A DNA stretch of 64,000 nt from Micropterix aruncella. Lineage: Eukaryota; Arthropoda; Insecta; Lepidoptera; Micropterigidae. The DNA lies in the NCBI GenBank assembly GCA_944548615.1, contig OX155954.1:911335-975334 (forward strand), written 5' to 3'. The position numbers and the translations under genes were made by a program. How positions within the stretch are numbered: the first letter of the stretch is position 1; every line of letters starts with the position of its first letter. The notes beneath the pieces are model-generated. The model saw nothing but the letters and a program-made list of their open reading frames with translations, searched no databases and had not been told where the DNA came from. Shown here piece after piece: positions 43,820 through 57,768 of this stretch.

Positions 43820-45488
43820 ATAAATAGGATAGAAAACGAATTTACCGCGTGAAATTTGTAGGACCCGACGTTTCGGTGACGTTGCAGCCGCCGTTGTCTA
43901 GGGTAGACTGAAGAGCTGTCAGTCCGTTGTTTTGCGGGTAGGCCGCAAACCGCTGCCGCCACTGCGTAGGTTATAACGGTGGTGGGGGGCCGGGCTCGGA
44001 GCGCGGGAATTTTTAAAATCCGTCTTGCACACAACACTCACTGTATCCTGTTTTACGTCTTTGCGTTCGGCGTTCGGCGGCGGGAACATTTTAAGAAGAG
44101 GGTTCCACGTAGAAGAGAGTTTGTAGCCGTCGTCTCTATTGAAGTTCGGAGTTCTTCTTATTTCAATGGCTTCCCGGATCATGCGAGGAAAGTAGAATTG
44201 TTCCTTGGATAGAACAATGGGATTTTGAAACTGCATCCAGTGGTTACTTCCGCTATCCAATATATGTTCGCAGATCGCCGATTTTTCTCGCTGAACGTTT
44301 TTAACAGCTTTGATGTGTTCTGTCAGTCGCGTGGCTATGGGCCGTTTCGTTTGTCCAACGTAGGCTAGACCGCAGCTGCATTCGACTTTATACACACCCG
44401 GGGTTTGCAGTCGTATTACATCCTTTACAGGCCTCAAAAATCGAGCTATATTTTGGGTCGGTTTGAAGATCGTTTTTATATCGAATCTGTTTAGCATCTT
44501 ACTTATTCGATCAGTCACGCCCTTGACGTATGGTAAGAATGCTCTTGATCTGCTCGGTTTTTGAGTTTCGTCCGTATTAGATCGTGTGCGTGTCTCGTGA
44601 TATTTTCCGTATCCATTTTTCCTAAGGACATCATTGACATGTTCCATCTCCTTCGGAAAATGCTCAGTGTCGCATAGATCGCGTGCTCGATTCACGAGCG
44701 ACGTTTGCACTGAACGTAGATGGTAGGGGTGATGGTGTGAGCTTGCATGCAAATATCTGTCCGTATGTGTGGGCTTCCGATATACCGTATGTCCGAGAGT
44801 ATTGTCACTTCTCCTCGTCACTTTGACATCCAAAAATGGTAAGGAGCCGTCCTTCTCTACTTCATAGGTGAAACTGATTTTTGGGTGTATGGAGTTTAGA
44901 TGACCCAGGAATTCTTTCACCGTTTGAATGTTGCCTTTCAGGATGCAGAAGGTATCATCCACGTAGCGAAGCCAGAGAATGGGTTTAATTTTGGAGGTTT
45001 TTATGGCTAATTCCTCAAAATATTCCATATATAGGTCACTAACTATCGGCGATACGGGGCATCCCATTGCTACTCCTTCGATTTGTTTCTAATAATCGCC
45101 GTTCCATAGAAAGTAGCAGGATGTCAGGCAATGTTGAAGCATGTCGGCGTAGCTAATAGACTAGCATGTCGACTCTTCTTAAAATGTTCCCGCCGCCGAA
45201 CGCCGAACGCAAAGACGTAAAACAGGATACAGTGAGTGTTGTGTGCAAGACGGATTTTAAAAATTCCCGCGCTCCGAGCCCGGCCCCCCACCACCGTTAT
45301 AACCTACGCAGTGGCGGCAGCGGTTTGCGGCCTACCCGCAAAACAACGGACTGACAGCTCTTCAGTCTACCCTAGACAACGGCGGCTGCAACGTCACCGA
45401 AACGTCGGGTCCTACAAATTTCACGCGGTAAATTCGTTTTCTATCCTATTTATAATGTCAAACAACCGCGATAGTCTTCGATTTTATA
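43820..45488 (-). mobile_element. Penelope-like element with inverted terminal repeats
   Basis: tagccatttact flanks it (43808-43819 and 45489-45500), matching an empty site in the related repeat near 8345. The coding strand is minus. From its 5' end (45488) come a 31-base extension, an inverted terminal repeat (about 45457-45175), a short RT remnant, then the ORF and the 3' terminal repeat (about 44110-43820), which is the reverse complement of the first. Length 1669 bases; the RT is largely deleted. Confidence 0.9.
43919..45067 (-). pseudogene. Penelope-like RT (C-terminal part) with GIY-YIG endonuclease
   Basis: The 382-codon frame starts MGCPVSPIVSDLYMEYFEEL, then has LRYVDDTFCI (the RT catalytic YVDD, around residue 36), KISFTYEVEKDGSLPFLDVK and HTVYRKPTHTDRYL. 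From about residue 230 comes the GIY-YIG-type domain ([32 protein letters not shown]). The tail is [22 protein letters not shown] sequence just upstream (ADMLQHCLTSCYFLWNGDY, then a stop, KQIEGVA) shows that the first RT motifs are missing and one stop lies seven codons before the apparent ATG. Confidence 0.88.
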
Positions 45489-45500
45489 TAGCCATTTACT

Positions 45501-45660
45501 GTTAGCTTTTAGGTGTTATAAGAGATATGAAATTATTAACGCGTGCAAGGACATCAAAATACCTTGCAGGCGGCGGCGGCAGCTGCTGGCCAGCAAGGTC
45601 AGAGGTCAGCTGAAGGCTGGTGAGAAACAAGACGCGTATCTACGAGATAGGTAGCGTGCA
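45501..45660. repeat. Interspersed repeat, copy 2, right part
   Basis: Counterpart of 8350-8515: aacgcgtgcaagg, caaaataccttgc, gcggcggc, ccagcaaggtcag and gagaaacaagacgcg occur in the same order. Confidence 0.6.
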
Positions 45661-46222
<562 letters not shown>

Positions 46223-46237
46223 GTAATCTTTCCAACT

Positions 46238-46480
46238 TGTTACGTACCCCGCCTTAAATTGTTTAGTAATAGCACTGTTAAGTGCGCCACTGCCATAAGC
46301 ATTGGCGCTGCTTTCAATATAACAGCCGTCGCAACTAAGACGTCATGCATTCGCACGCCAGCCTTCGGCGCATACACAATAAATCCGAATCAACAGTTAC
46401 TGTTTCATTTTCGCCGAGCCACCGTCGTACAAATAGTGATTAGATCGTTGAGGCCTCACTGCCTATCCGACAATCTAACA
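46238..46480 (+). repeat. Gypsy 5' LTR
   Basis: Runs tgttacgtaccccgcc to gacaatctaaca. It matches the 3' LTR base for base except for lacking 44 bases after cactgttaa. Confidence 0.95.
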
Positions 46481-46570
46481 TTGGTGACCCGACATTTGAA
46501 TTTACGCACCTTCAATCTAACATTGGTGACCCGACATTTGAATTTACGCACCTTCAATCTAACATTGGTG
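46471..46570 (+). promoter_or_regulatory. Gypsy primer-binding region, tandemly repeated 2.4 times
   Basis: The 42-base unit caatctaacattggtgaccc plus gacatttgaatttacgcacctt is present at 46471-46512 and 46513-46554, with a third partial at 46555-46570. Each unit joins the last 10 bases of the LTR to tggtgacccgac. That resembles the 3' end complement of tRNA-Trp with one C missing (from memory of insect tRNA-Trp). Confidence 0.75.
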
Positions 46571-46978
46571 GATTATTTCTCAAAAATCGGCGGTGGTTTC
46601 GAAACAGTAGGTGTGAATGCATCAGCAATAGAGTCAGTGTTGTAATTTTAATAAAGCCAGTGATTTCTCGTTCCGCGCACGTACCCCTATCAGCGTTGGA
46701 CCGTCGAGCTTATCTCATTTGGCGAAATTCCAAGAAATCAAGACCTTATCTTATTTGGCGAATTTCCGAGAAATCAATCCGCTCGCCGACACGACTCTGC
46801 CTGCCACACACCGCGCGTCGTGACCCAACGTCAACGTTCACTCTACGTCAACAGGCACACACAAGCCGTGCATATAGCCGTGCAAGACTTCAAAAAGCTA
46901 AGATTTTATTATTTATTTTTAATTTCTTTTGCCATTCTGCATAAGTTCTACAATTTTATTGAGTAACTACTATTTGAA

Positions 46979-47830
46979 ATGGCGACTCCTAAACCAAATA
47001 CAGTAGAGGATCCTAGACTGTCAGCCATGTCGTATGCAAACAGACTTCCGGATTTCTGGCGTTCTGAACCCAAACTGTTCTTCGCGCAATTCGAAGCTGT
47101 TATTGCTCCACAAAAGGCGACTGACGAAGTTAAGTATCAGCTCATCATTGCGAAACTTCAACTCGATGATCTCCGCCAGGTCAGCGACATAATTACAAAT
47201 CCTCCCACTGACGAAAAATATGAAACTATTAAAAATCGACTCATTAGCGTTTATGAAGATTCTGAGCTTCGCTCATTTCGGAAACTATTGAGCGATATGC
47301 AACTAGGTGACCAAAAACCATCGCAGCTTCTTAGAAGAATGAAAGACTTGGCCGGTGCCAAGGTCAATGATGAAGCCTTACGAATCATGTGGGCTGGCCA
47401 CCTACCCAAGCATGTGCGTTCCATTCTCGCAGTTTCGGACCAGAGCAATCTTCCGGAACTGGCCAAACTGGCCGACACAATTTTGGAGAACACCACTGGA
47501 ACGGACGAGATTCATGAAGTTGCCGCTTCATCATCGCATAACAACCGCTCCTCTTCCAAACAACGCTCAATGGAACACACCATCGCAGAGCTAACAAAAA
47601 AAATCGACGAACTAACTACGTCGATGAAGTCGTACGAACGAGGCAGACCGAGATATTCCCAAAAAGGAAATCACTCCCGTTCGCGCTCCCGATCGCACTC
47701 TCGGTCAAACCATCAAAACGCAGAGGATAAACCAAAAACAAATAAGGGCATTTGTTTCTTCCACAAACGTTTTGGCAACGACGCACGAAAATGTCATGAG
47801 CCTTGCACCTTTGGCAAGAAGGAAAACTAG
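46979..47830 (+). CDS. gag: Gypsy Gag
   Basis: A 283-residue capsid protein. The start ATG follows the leader, and residues 20-60 (NRLPDFWRSEPKLFFAQFEA) are the signature of arthropod Gag in this group. The middle is helical (RRMKDLAGAKVNDEALRIMW, HLPKHVRSILAV). A basic SR-rich segment (residues 220-245) precedes CFFHKRFGNDARKCHEPC, an unusual C-H-C-C nucleic-acid-binding motif in place of CCHC. It ends KKEN at TAG 47828-47830. The pol frame is at -1 and overlaps by about 30 bases. Confidence 0.92.
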   Translation: MATPKPNTVEDPRLSAMSYANRLPDFWRSEPKLFFAQFEAVIAPQKATDEVKYQLIIAKLQLDDLRQVSDIITNPPTDEKYETIKNRLISVYEDSELRSFRKLLSDMQLGDQKPSQLLRRMKDLAGAKVNDEALRIMWAGHLPKHVRSILAVSDQSNLPELAKLADTILENTTGTDEIHEVAASSSHNNRSSSKQRSMEHTIAELTKKIDELTTSMKSYERGRPRYSQKGNHSRSRSRSHSRSNHQNAEDKPKTNKGICFFHKRFGNDARKCHEPCTFGKKEN

Positions 47831-50800
47831 AATCAGTGCAGCAAACTGAGGCAAACGCTGTCACTGGTTCTCAATCATACCGCCTCAACATAACTGACAA
47901 AACTAGTGGCATTAAATATCTAATAGATACTGGAGCTGGCGTATCGGTCATCCCCCGTGGAAAACATCCAGCACATCCAACGTCGATTAAGCTATACGCA
48001 GCTAACGGCACGGAGATTCGCACCTTCGGAGAACGCACCCTTCGACTGAATCTAGGCCTTCGACGTATTTACATGTGGACATTTATAATCGCCGACGTTA
48101 AGATAGCTATTATAGGAGCCGACTTTCTAGCGCGATACAACATTCTAGTAGATTTAGGGCACCATCGACTGATAGACAACCTCACGAACGTCTCAGCAAT
48201 CGCATCACTCGACAATTCAAGCTCTCCGTGCATTAAATTAATTAATGGAGAAGACCCTTTCGCAAAAATCCTAGAATCGTTTCCAAACATCACACGACCG
48301 AACATACTGCCAAACAGTGAGGTTAAGCACAACGTCAAGCATTTCATTGAGACAACTGGACCTCCTGTTTACGCCAGAGCACGACCCCTTCCTCCAGACA
48401 GATATGCACTAGTCAAAAAAGAGATTCAAGAGCTCATCGACTTAAATATCTGCAGACCGTCCTCAAGCCCGTGGGCGAGTCCTCTGCATTGTGTAAAAAA
48501 GAAAAATGGCGACCTTCGCTTGTGCGGTGATTACCGTCGTTTGAATTCCGTCACTGTCGCTGATCGATTTCCAATTAGCAGACTTCAGGATTTCACTTAT
48601 ATTTTACACGGAAAAACAGTTTTTACAAAAATCGACTTGGTTCGGGCATTTAACCAAATTCCGATTAATGATGATGACATTCCAAAAACTGCAATAATTA
48701 CGCCTTTCGGCCTATTTGAATACCTCAAATGTTCATTCGGCCTACGCAACTCTGCTCAGACATTCTCCAGGTTCATGACTGCAGTTCTACAGGGCCTAGA
48801 ATTTGTATTTTGCTATATCGACGACATCCTCATCGCGTCAGCAAACGAGCAAGAGCACATTAAGCACGTTAAAATGGTTTTACATCGTTTGGACGAAAAT
48901 GGCATCACGATCAACATTCAAAAATGCCAGTTTAATAAAAAAGAAGTAGAATATTTAGGGTATCATGTGAACGAAAAAGGAATTACGCCAATCGCAGACC
49001 GACAGCAGGTCATATCTGATTTTCAGAGACCCGATACCGTTCAGCAGTTGCGCCGATTCCTCGGCATGATAAATTTCTACAGAGAAAGCACTCCACACGC
49101 TGCTAAACATCAAGCAGAATTAAATAAATATTTAATTGGAGCAAAGAAAAATGACAAAACTCGTATCATATGGAACGACATCTCTTCTCAAGCGTTTCAA
49201 GGATGTAAGGATGCAATAAAGAATGCCTTCACACTCGCTCACCCAGCACCTGAAGCACAGCTAATTCTAGCTACAGACGCATCAGACACCGGCGTTGGAG
49301 CGGCCTTACAACAAAAGATAAATGGAATTATTCAACCCTTAGGTTTTTTCTCCAAAAATCTGAACGTAACTCAACGGAATTACTCGACTTACGATCGTGA
49401 ACTTCTAGCGATTTACCTAGGAATCAAGCATTTCCGTCGACTCATTGAAGGTCAAGACGTCACTATCCATACAGATCACAGACCGATTATCTACGCATTC
49501 ACCAAGAACGCGTCTGCAAAAAACGAGATTCCTCGTAGGGTTCGTCAACTAGACTATATCCAGCAACTTTGCAACAAAATCGAACACATTCCAGGAGATC
49601 AAAATACCGTCGCAGACTGGTTATCTCGCATAGAAGCAATCGATTGCCCCACCGAGATTAACTACGAAGAATTAGCACTCTCACAGCAGAATAACGACGA
49701 AGCAAATAATTTCCTCCGCTACAACTCGCAAGTGAAGAAAATTACACTCCCAGGAATCAGCAAACCTATCATCTGTGATACAGGAAAAGACCAAATCCGA
49801 CCATTTCTCACTGAGAAATTCCGTCGCACAGCATTCAATATCATCCATAATATCGCGCATCCAGGCATACGTGGCACCCGGAAATTAATCACGCAACGAT
49901 TCATCTGGCCTCGTATGCACACGCAAATTAAGGAGTGGACCCAAGCATGCATCCCTTGTCAGAAGTCGAAAACATTTCGACACAACAAACCGCAGCTTGA
50001 AAAATTCGATTCAGCTGATCGTTTCAATCACATACATATCGATTTTGTTGGGCCGTTACAAGTTTCTCAAGGCTGTCGCTTCCTACTAACGATTATCGAT
50101 AGAGCGACACACTGGTTCGAGGCGATTCCGCTTCCCGACCAAACCGCAGAAACAACAGCAAAAGCTCTGTACAATAATTGGATCACGCGATACGGATGCC
50201 CCGAAAAAATAACTACAGACCAAGGTACAAATTTCGAAAGCAATCTATTTCGAAATTTAACAAACGTTCTTGGTATTAAGAAACTACGAACAACAAGCTT
50301 TCACCCGATAGCAAATGGAAAGATAGAACGCGCTCATCGCACAATGAAAGCCGCACTTATGGCTAGGCAAAACACAACAAACTGGTTCGACGAAATACCA
50401 ACAGTCTTACTAGGTATGCGTGCAGCCATTCGACAGGACACAGGAACCTCCTCAGCAGAATTAACATTCGGCAAACAATTACGTTTACCTGGAGAGTTCA
50501 TTCAGCCAACCAAACACAAGCAGTTGGACTCTACGTTCGTCGAAAGACTTCAACAACACCTATCAGACCTATCAGCTAAACCAACGAGAGAATGCACCCG
50601 AGACAACGTTTTCGTGCATCCAGATCTCAAGGATTGCACTCACGTTTTCCTGCGAGATGATATGGTCAGGAAGCCATTACAACAACCATATTCTGGACCT
50701 TTTCGAGTGATAAAACGAAACAATAAAACGTTCGAATTATCCATAAAAGGAAAACCAAAAGTAATGTCGGCTGATCGCGTCAAACCCGCGTATTTCATCT

Positions 50801-50994
50801 CACAGGGCAGCGATCTGAAAATGCAAAATGAAACAACACAAGAAGTTTCAAGCGACAAAATAATGACTCAAACGAATCGTCAGACCACCCAGCAAAATTC
50901 CGTTCCCACGCGCGAAAAATGCGATAAGGCAAAAGAGCATTATCGCACGCGCAGCGGGCGGATCGTCAAGAAAGTCCGATTCTTAGACGGATGA
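47800..50994 (+). CDS. pol: Gypsy Pol (protease, RT, RNase H, integrase)
   Basis: The frame is open from 47800 (after a TGA) to TGA 50992-50994 and has no early ATG, so it is probably made by -1 frameshifting from gag. The sequence ggaaaac at 47821-47827, directly before the gag stop, is a plausible but imperfect slip site. Counting from 47803: protease LIDTGAGVSVIP (D42); RT with YIDD at 338-341; RNase H LATDASDTGVGAAL near 490; integrase zinc region ending CIPCQK, then HIDFVGP, TTDQGTN and NGKIERAHR for the D,D,E triad. The C-terminus is basic (YRTRSGRIVKKVRF). The order RT-RH-IN is that of Ty3/Gypsy. Confidence 0.93.
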   Translation, partial: ALHLWQEGKLESVQQTEANAVTGSQSYRLNITDKTSGIKYLIDTGAGVSVIPRGKHPAHPTSIKLYAANGTEIRTFGERTLRLNLGLRRIYMWTFIIADVKIAIIGADFLARYNILVDLGHHRLIDNLTNVSAIASLDNSSSPCIKLINGEDPFAKILESFPNITRPNILPNSEVKHNVKHFIETTGPPVYARARPLPPDRYALVKKEIQELIDLNICRPSSSPWASPLHCVKKKNGDLRLCGDYRRLNSVTVADRFPISRLQDFTYILHGKTVFTKIDLVRAFNQIPINDDDIPKTAIITPFGLFEYLKCSFGLRNSAQTFSRFMTAVLQGLEFVFCYIDDILIASANEQEHIKHVKMVLHRLDENGITINIQKCQFNKKEVEYLGYHVNEKGITPIADRQQVISDFQRPDTVQQLRRFLGMINFYRESTPHAAKHQAELNKYLIGAKKNDKTRIIWNDISSQAFQGCKDAIKNAFTLAHPAPEAQLILATDASDTGVGAALQQKINGIIQPLGFFSKNLNVTQRNYSTYDRELLAIYLGIKHFRRLIEGQDVTIHTDHRPIIYAFTKNASAKNEIPRRVRQLDYIQQLCNKIEHIPGDQNTVADWLSRIEAIDCPTEINYEELALSQQNNDEANNFLRYNSQVKKITLPGISKPIICDTGKDQIRPFLTEKFRRTAFNIIHNIAHPGIRGTRKLITQRFIWPRMHTQIKEWTQACIPCQKSKTFRHNKPQLEKFDSADRFNHIHIDFVGPLQVSQGCRFLLTIIDRATHWFEAIPLPDQTAETTAKALYNNWITRYGCPEKITTDQGTNFESNLFRNLTNVLGIKKLRTTSFHPIANGKIERAHRTMKAALMARQNTTNWFDEIPTVLLGMRAAIRQDTGTSSAELTFGKQLRLPGEFIQPTKHKQLDSTFVERLQQHLSDLSAKPTRECTRDNVFVHPDLKDCTHVFLRDDMVRKPLQQPYSGPFRVIKRNNKTFELSIKGKPKVMSADRVKPAYFISQGSDLKMQNETTQEVSSDKIMTQTNRQTTQQNSVPTREKCDKAKEHYRTRSGRIVKKVRFLDG

Positions 50995-51223
50995 CATCAC
51001 TGCTACGTGACTTTTTCAAAATACCATTTTATATCGTCACACCAAGAGACAAAGGAAAATCAGTCTTCACTGAGATCGAGCGAGTAGTAACCACCTTTTT
51101 ACCTTACCATCCTAACACCAATCCTATTTCGCTCCAGGGCTAACCAACTTGGAACCAGCCGCCAAAGATCCTTTTCTCCTACACAAGTATCAGTATTCCA
51201 ATTTCTTGCAACTACAAGGCGAA

Positions 51224-51484
51224 ATGGGATCTCAACAAAGCAAAGACGAAGTCATTATCGCTGGAACTAAAATGGAAAACACGAACCGACTAACAGACAC
51301 ACTCATAATCATCGCAGTCATCTTGATAGCCATCATTTTCGTCGCCCTTTGCCATCAACGATGTCGGCAAGGTATCCGGAAGTGGGTCCGAATGGAAATC
51401 GCCCGCCCTCACCTTCTGCCGCCACCAGGGACAACCAGCTCCAGCACCGCAGCAGCCACTCCAGGTCAACACGCCATGGTTTAG
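51224..51484 (+). CDS. Gypsy third ORF: small protein with N-myristoylation motif and one membrane segment
   Basis: An 86-codon frame (upstream in-frame ATG at 51149) sits between pol and the 3' LTR. The internal ATG at 51224 gives MGSQQSKDEVI, a textbook N-myristoylation start (Met-Gly with Ser at position 6). Residues about 27-45 (TLIIIAVILIAIIFVALC) are a transmembrane stretch, followed by CHQRCRQGIRKWVR and a Pro/Ser-rich tail. It has no signal peptide and none of the size or features of an envelope glycoprotein. Function unknown. I infer a membrane-anchored accessory protein, possibly expressed from a subgenomic RNA. Confidence 0.65.
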   Translation: MGSQQSKDEVIIAGTKMENTNRLTDTLIIIAVILIAIIFVALCHQRCRQGIRKWVRMEIARPHLLPPPGTTSSSTAAATPGQHAMV

Positions 51485-51800
51485 TGCAGTGCTAGTGAAA
51501 ATAAATGCGCGCTCAAGGCTGCATTCTGTAAAAATGTTTTTTTCTACAAGGCCCTTTTACAGCCTCTAATTATATAAAAAATATATGTGTTTTAATTTTT
51601 TATGCAATTCAAGAATTTATTTACAAAATTGTTCAATATTTTTACATATAATTTTACAACTTTACAGCATTTTACAATTGTTTACATACTAACAACATGC
51701 GTTTTTCAATGTATACTAACATAGCATGTAGCACAATTTAAATACGTGGTAACTACCACAAGCAATGTATCGAGATTAACTTTAATATTCTAAGCAAATC

Positions 51801-51815
51801 TCTAGGGGGGAGCAG
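51801..51815 (+). promoter_or_regulatory. Gypsy polypurine tract
   Basis: tctaggggggagcag lies immediately before the tgtta start of the 3' LTR, the expected plus-strand primer site. Confidence 0.75.
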
Positions 51816-52102
51816 TGTTACGTACCCCGCCTTAAATTGTTTAGTAATAGCACTGTTAATGTTAATTAATCTAAATGTTAATTAATCTAAATGTTAATAC
51901 TTAGTGCGCCACTGCCATAAGCATTGGCGCTGCTTTCAATATAACAGCCGTCGCAACTAAGACGTCATGCATTCGCACGCCAGCCTTCGGCGCATACACA
52001 ATAAATCCGAATCAACAGTTACTGTTTCATTTTCGCCGAGCCACCGTCGTACAAATAGTGATTAGATCGTTGAGGCCTCACTGCCTATCCGACAATCTAA
52101 CA
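51816..52102 (+). repeat. Gypsy 3' LTR
   Basis: 287 bases. It carries a 44-base insertion with repeats of atgttaattaatcta relative to the 5' LTR and is otherwise identical by eye. Confidence 0.95.
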
Positions 52103-56731
<4,629 letters not shown>

Positions 56732-56746
56732 TATATATATATATAT

Positions 56747-57156
56747 AGGATGACACTTTGATGAAAAAATAAAAATAATAAAAGCCATTTACATAGCTGG
56801 AAGATTTTTCCCAGACTTCAATTCGAATTTCAAATCCAATTTTCGGTATGTCATTCCGCATTTAAGAGACGATTGATTGTGATTTTTTTCATTGTTTTTG
56901 CTTTAATTTGTCTTTAATAAAGACATTTTATTTTGGTTTGCATAAGGATACGCTTTGTTTTTGAGATGTGGATGAACGGCGATCGTTCGCTAGCGATAAA
57001 GGGATCCCATTAAACCTACATTGCACTGTCGAAAGTAGTGCTCATCCAGACATACATCTCATTTAAAATAAACATTTCCCAATCCAGTCCGGGAAAAACC
57101 TTCCAGCTATGTAAGTGGCTTTTATTATTTTTATTTTTTCATCAAAGTGTCATCCT
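56747..57156. mobile_element. Long-TIR MITE related to the satellite
   Basis: Terminal inverted repeats of about 57 bases (aggatgacactttgatgaaa to cttacatagctggaag) differ at one position. The interior right half (tttttgagatgtggatgaac, cattaaacctac, cattt-cccaatcc, gtaagtggctttta) aligns with the satellite unit. No target duplication is certain; the left flank is (AT)n. Confidence 0.85.
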
Positions 57157-57202
57157 TTAAACGAATTCTTTAAAAAAAGATTTTTACCAGTAGTAGATAA
57201 GA
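57157..57202. other. Junction sequence before the Copia LTR
   Basis: 46 bases (ttaaacgaattc to gtagtagataag) that match neither the MITE nor the Copia LTR. Confidence 0.5.
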
Positions 57203-57338
57203 AGCACAGAACTGTCACAATAAAATGTTTGTAACCTCAAACTGAGTCGCTGTGTTTTTTTTTTTCTCATCGCGTCCCGTATTCATTTTTGCTAGGACTT
57301 TAATTCACGCGGAACTTCCTGACTGGAACAATTCAACA
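57203..57338 (+). repeat. Copia 5' LTR, truncated
   Basis: Runs agcacagaactgtcacaata to gaacaattcaaca. It differs from the 3' LTR by one substitution and a small T-run difference; the first 39 bases are missing. Confidence 0.9.
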
Positions 57339-57353
57339 GGTTATGGGCCCAGC
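57339..57353 (+). promoter_or_regulatory. Copia primer-binding site, initiator tRNA-Met half-molecule type
   Basis: ggttatgggcccagc is complementary to the anticodon-stem region of insect initiator tRNA-Met (internal, not the CCA end). Copia elements are known to prime from such a cleaved half tRNA. Confidence 0.85.
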
Positions 57354-57768
57354 TCACGACGACTGTGTAAAGAAAAGTGCAAATGCTGAAAACGCGGTTT
57401 TCGCGACTGAAATAGTGCAAGCGGATAAAGTAACTATTCTGGTGAATCGTTTTAAATCGCGTGGAATAATTCAACTGAATTAGTGCGATTTTAGATAAAC
57501 GGACAAAAACAAAAGTGTCATTTCGTTTTGTGCGGTATTTTTTTTTGTGGGTGCAGCGATTACTTTTGAGGTTAGAATCAGCAATTTTTCTGTCTGAAAA
57601 ACTGTGGTGCGTCGATAGCTGTTTTTTTGTGCGTGATTTCATCATCGCGTGGTACAAGGAACACGTTTTTCTCAACGCGCAGTTTTCGGGAGCGAGTTTC
57701 TTTTGGATTGAAATTGAAAAGTTTTTTTTTCGGAAAATTTCAAATCCGGCAATTCGAAAACAGAAGAA

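Larger units (their letters stand above)
46238..52102 (+). mobile_element. Full-length Gypsy (Ty3) retrotransposon, CsRn1/Kabuki-like
   Basis: The 5.87 kb element has LTRs at 46238-46480 and 51816-52102 and aact target duplications (46234-46237, 52103-52106). The uninterrupted satellite unit reads ccaactaataggaa, which is the empty site. Order: primer-binding region, gag, pol, a third small ORF, and a polypurine tract before the 3' LTR. A Cys-His-Cys-Cys Gag motif and a tRNA-Trp-like primer site are features I associate with the CsRn1 group. All ORFs are open and LTRs differ only by one 44-base indel, so the insertion is recent. Confidence 0.93.

Noticed and set aside
51149..51484. Envelope gene of an errantivirus-like element
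   Set aside because: Far too short, without signal peptide, cleavage site or glycoprotein architecture; kept only as an unknown third ORF.
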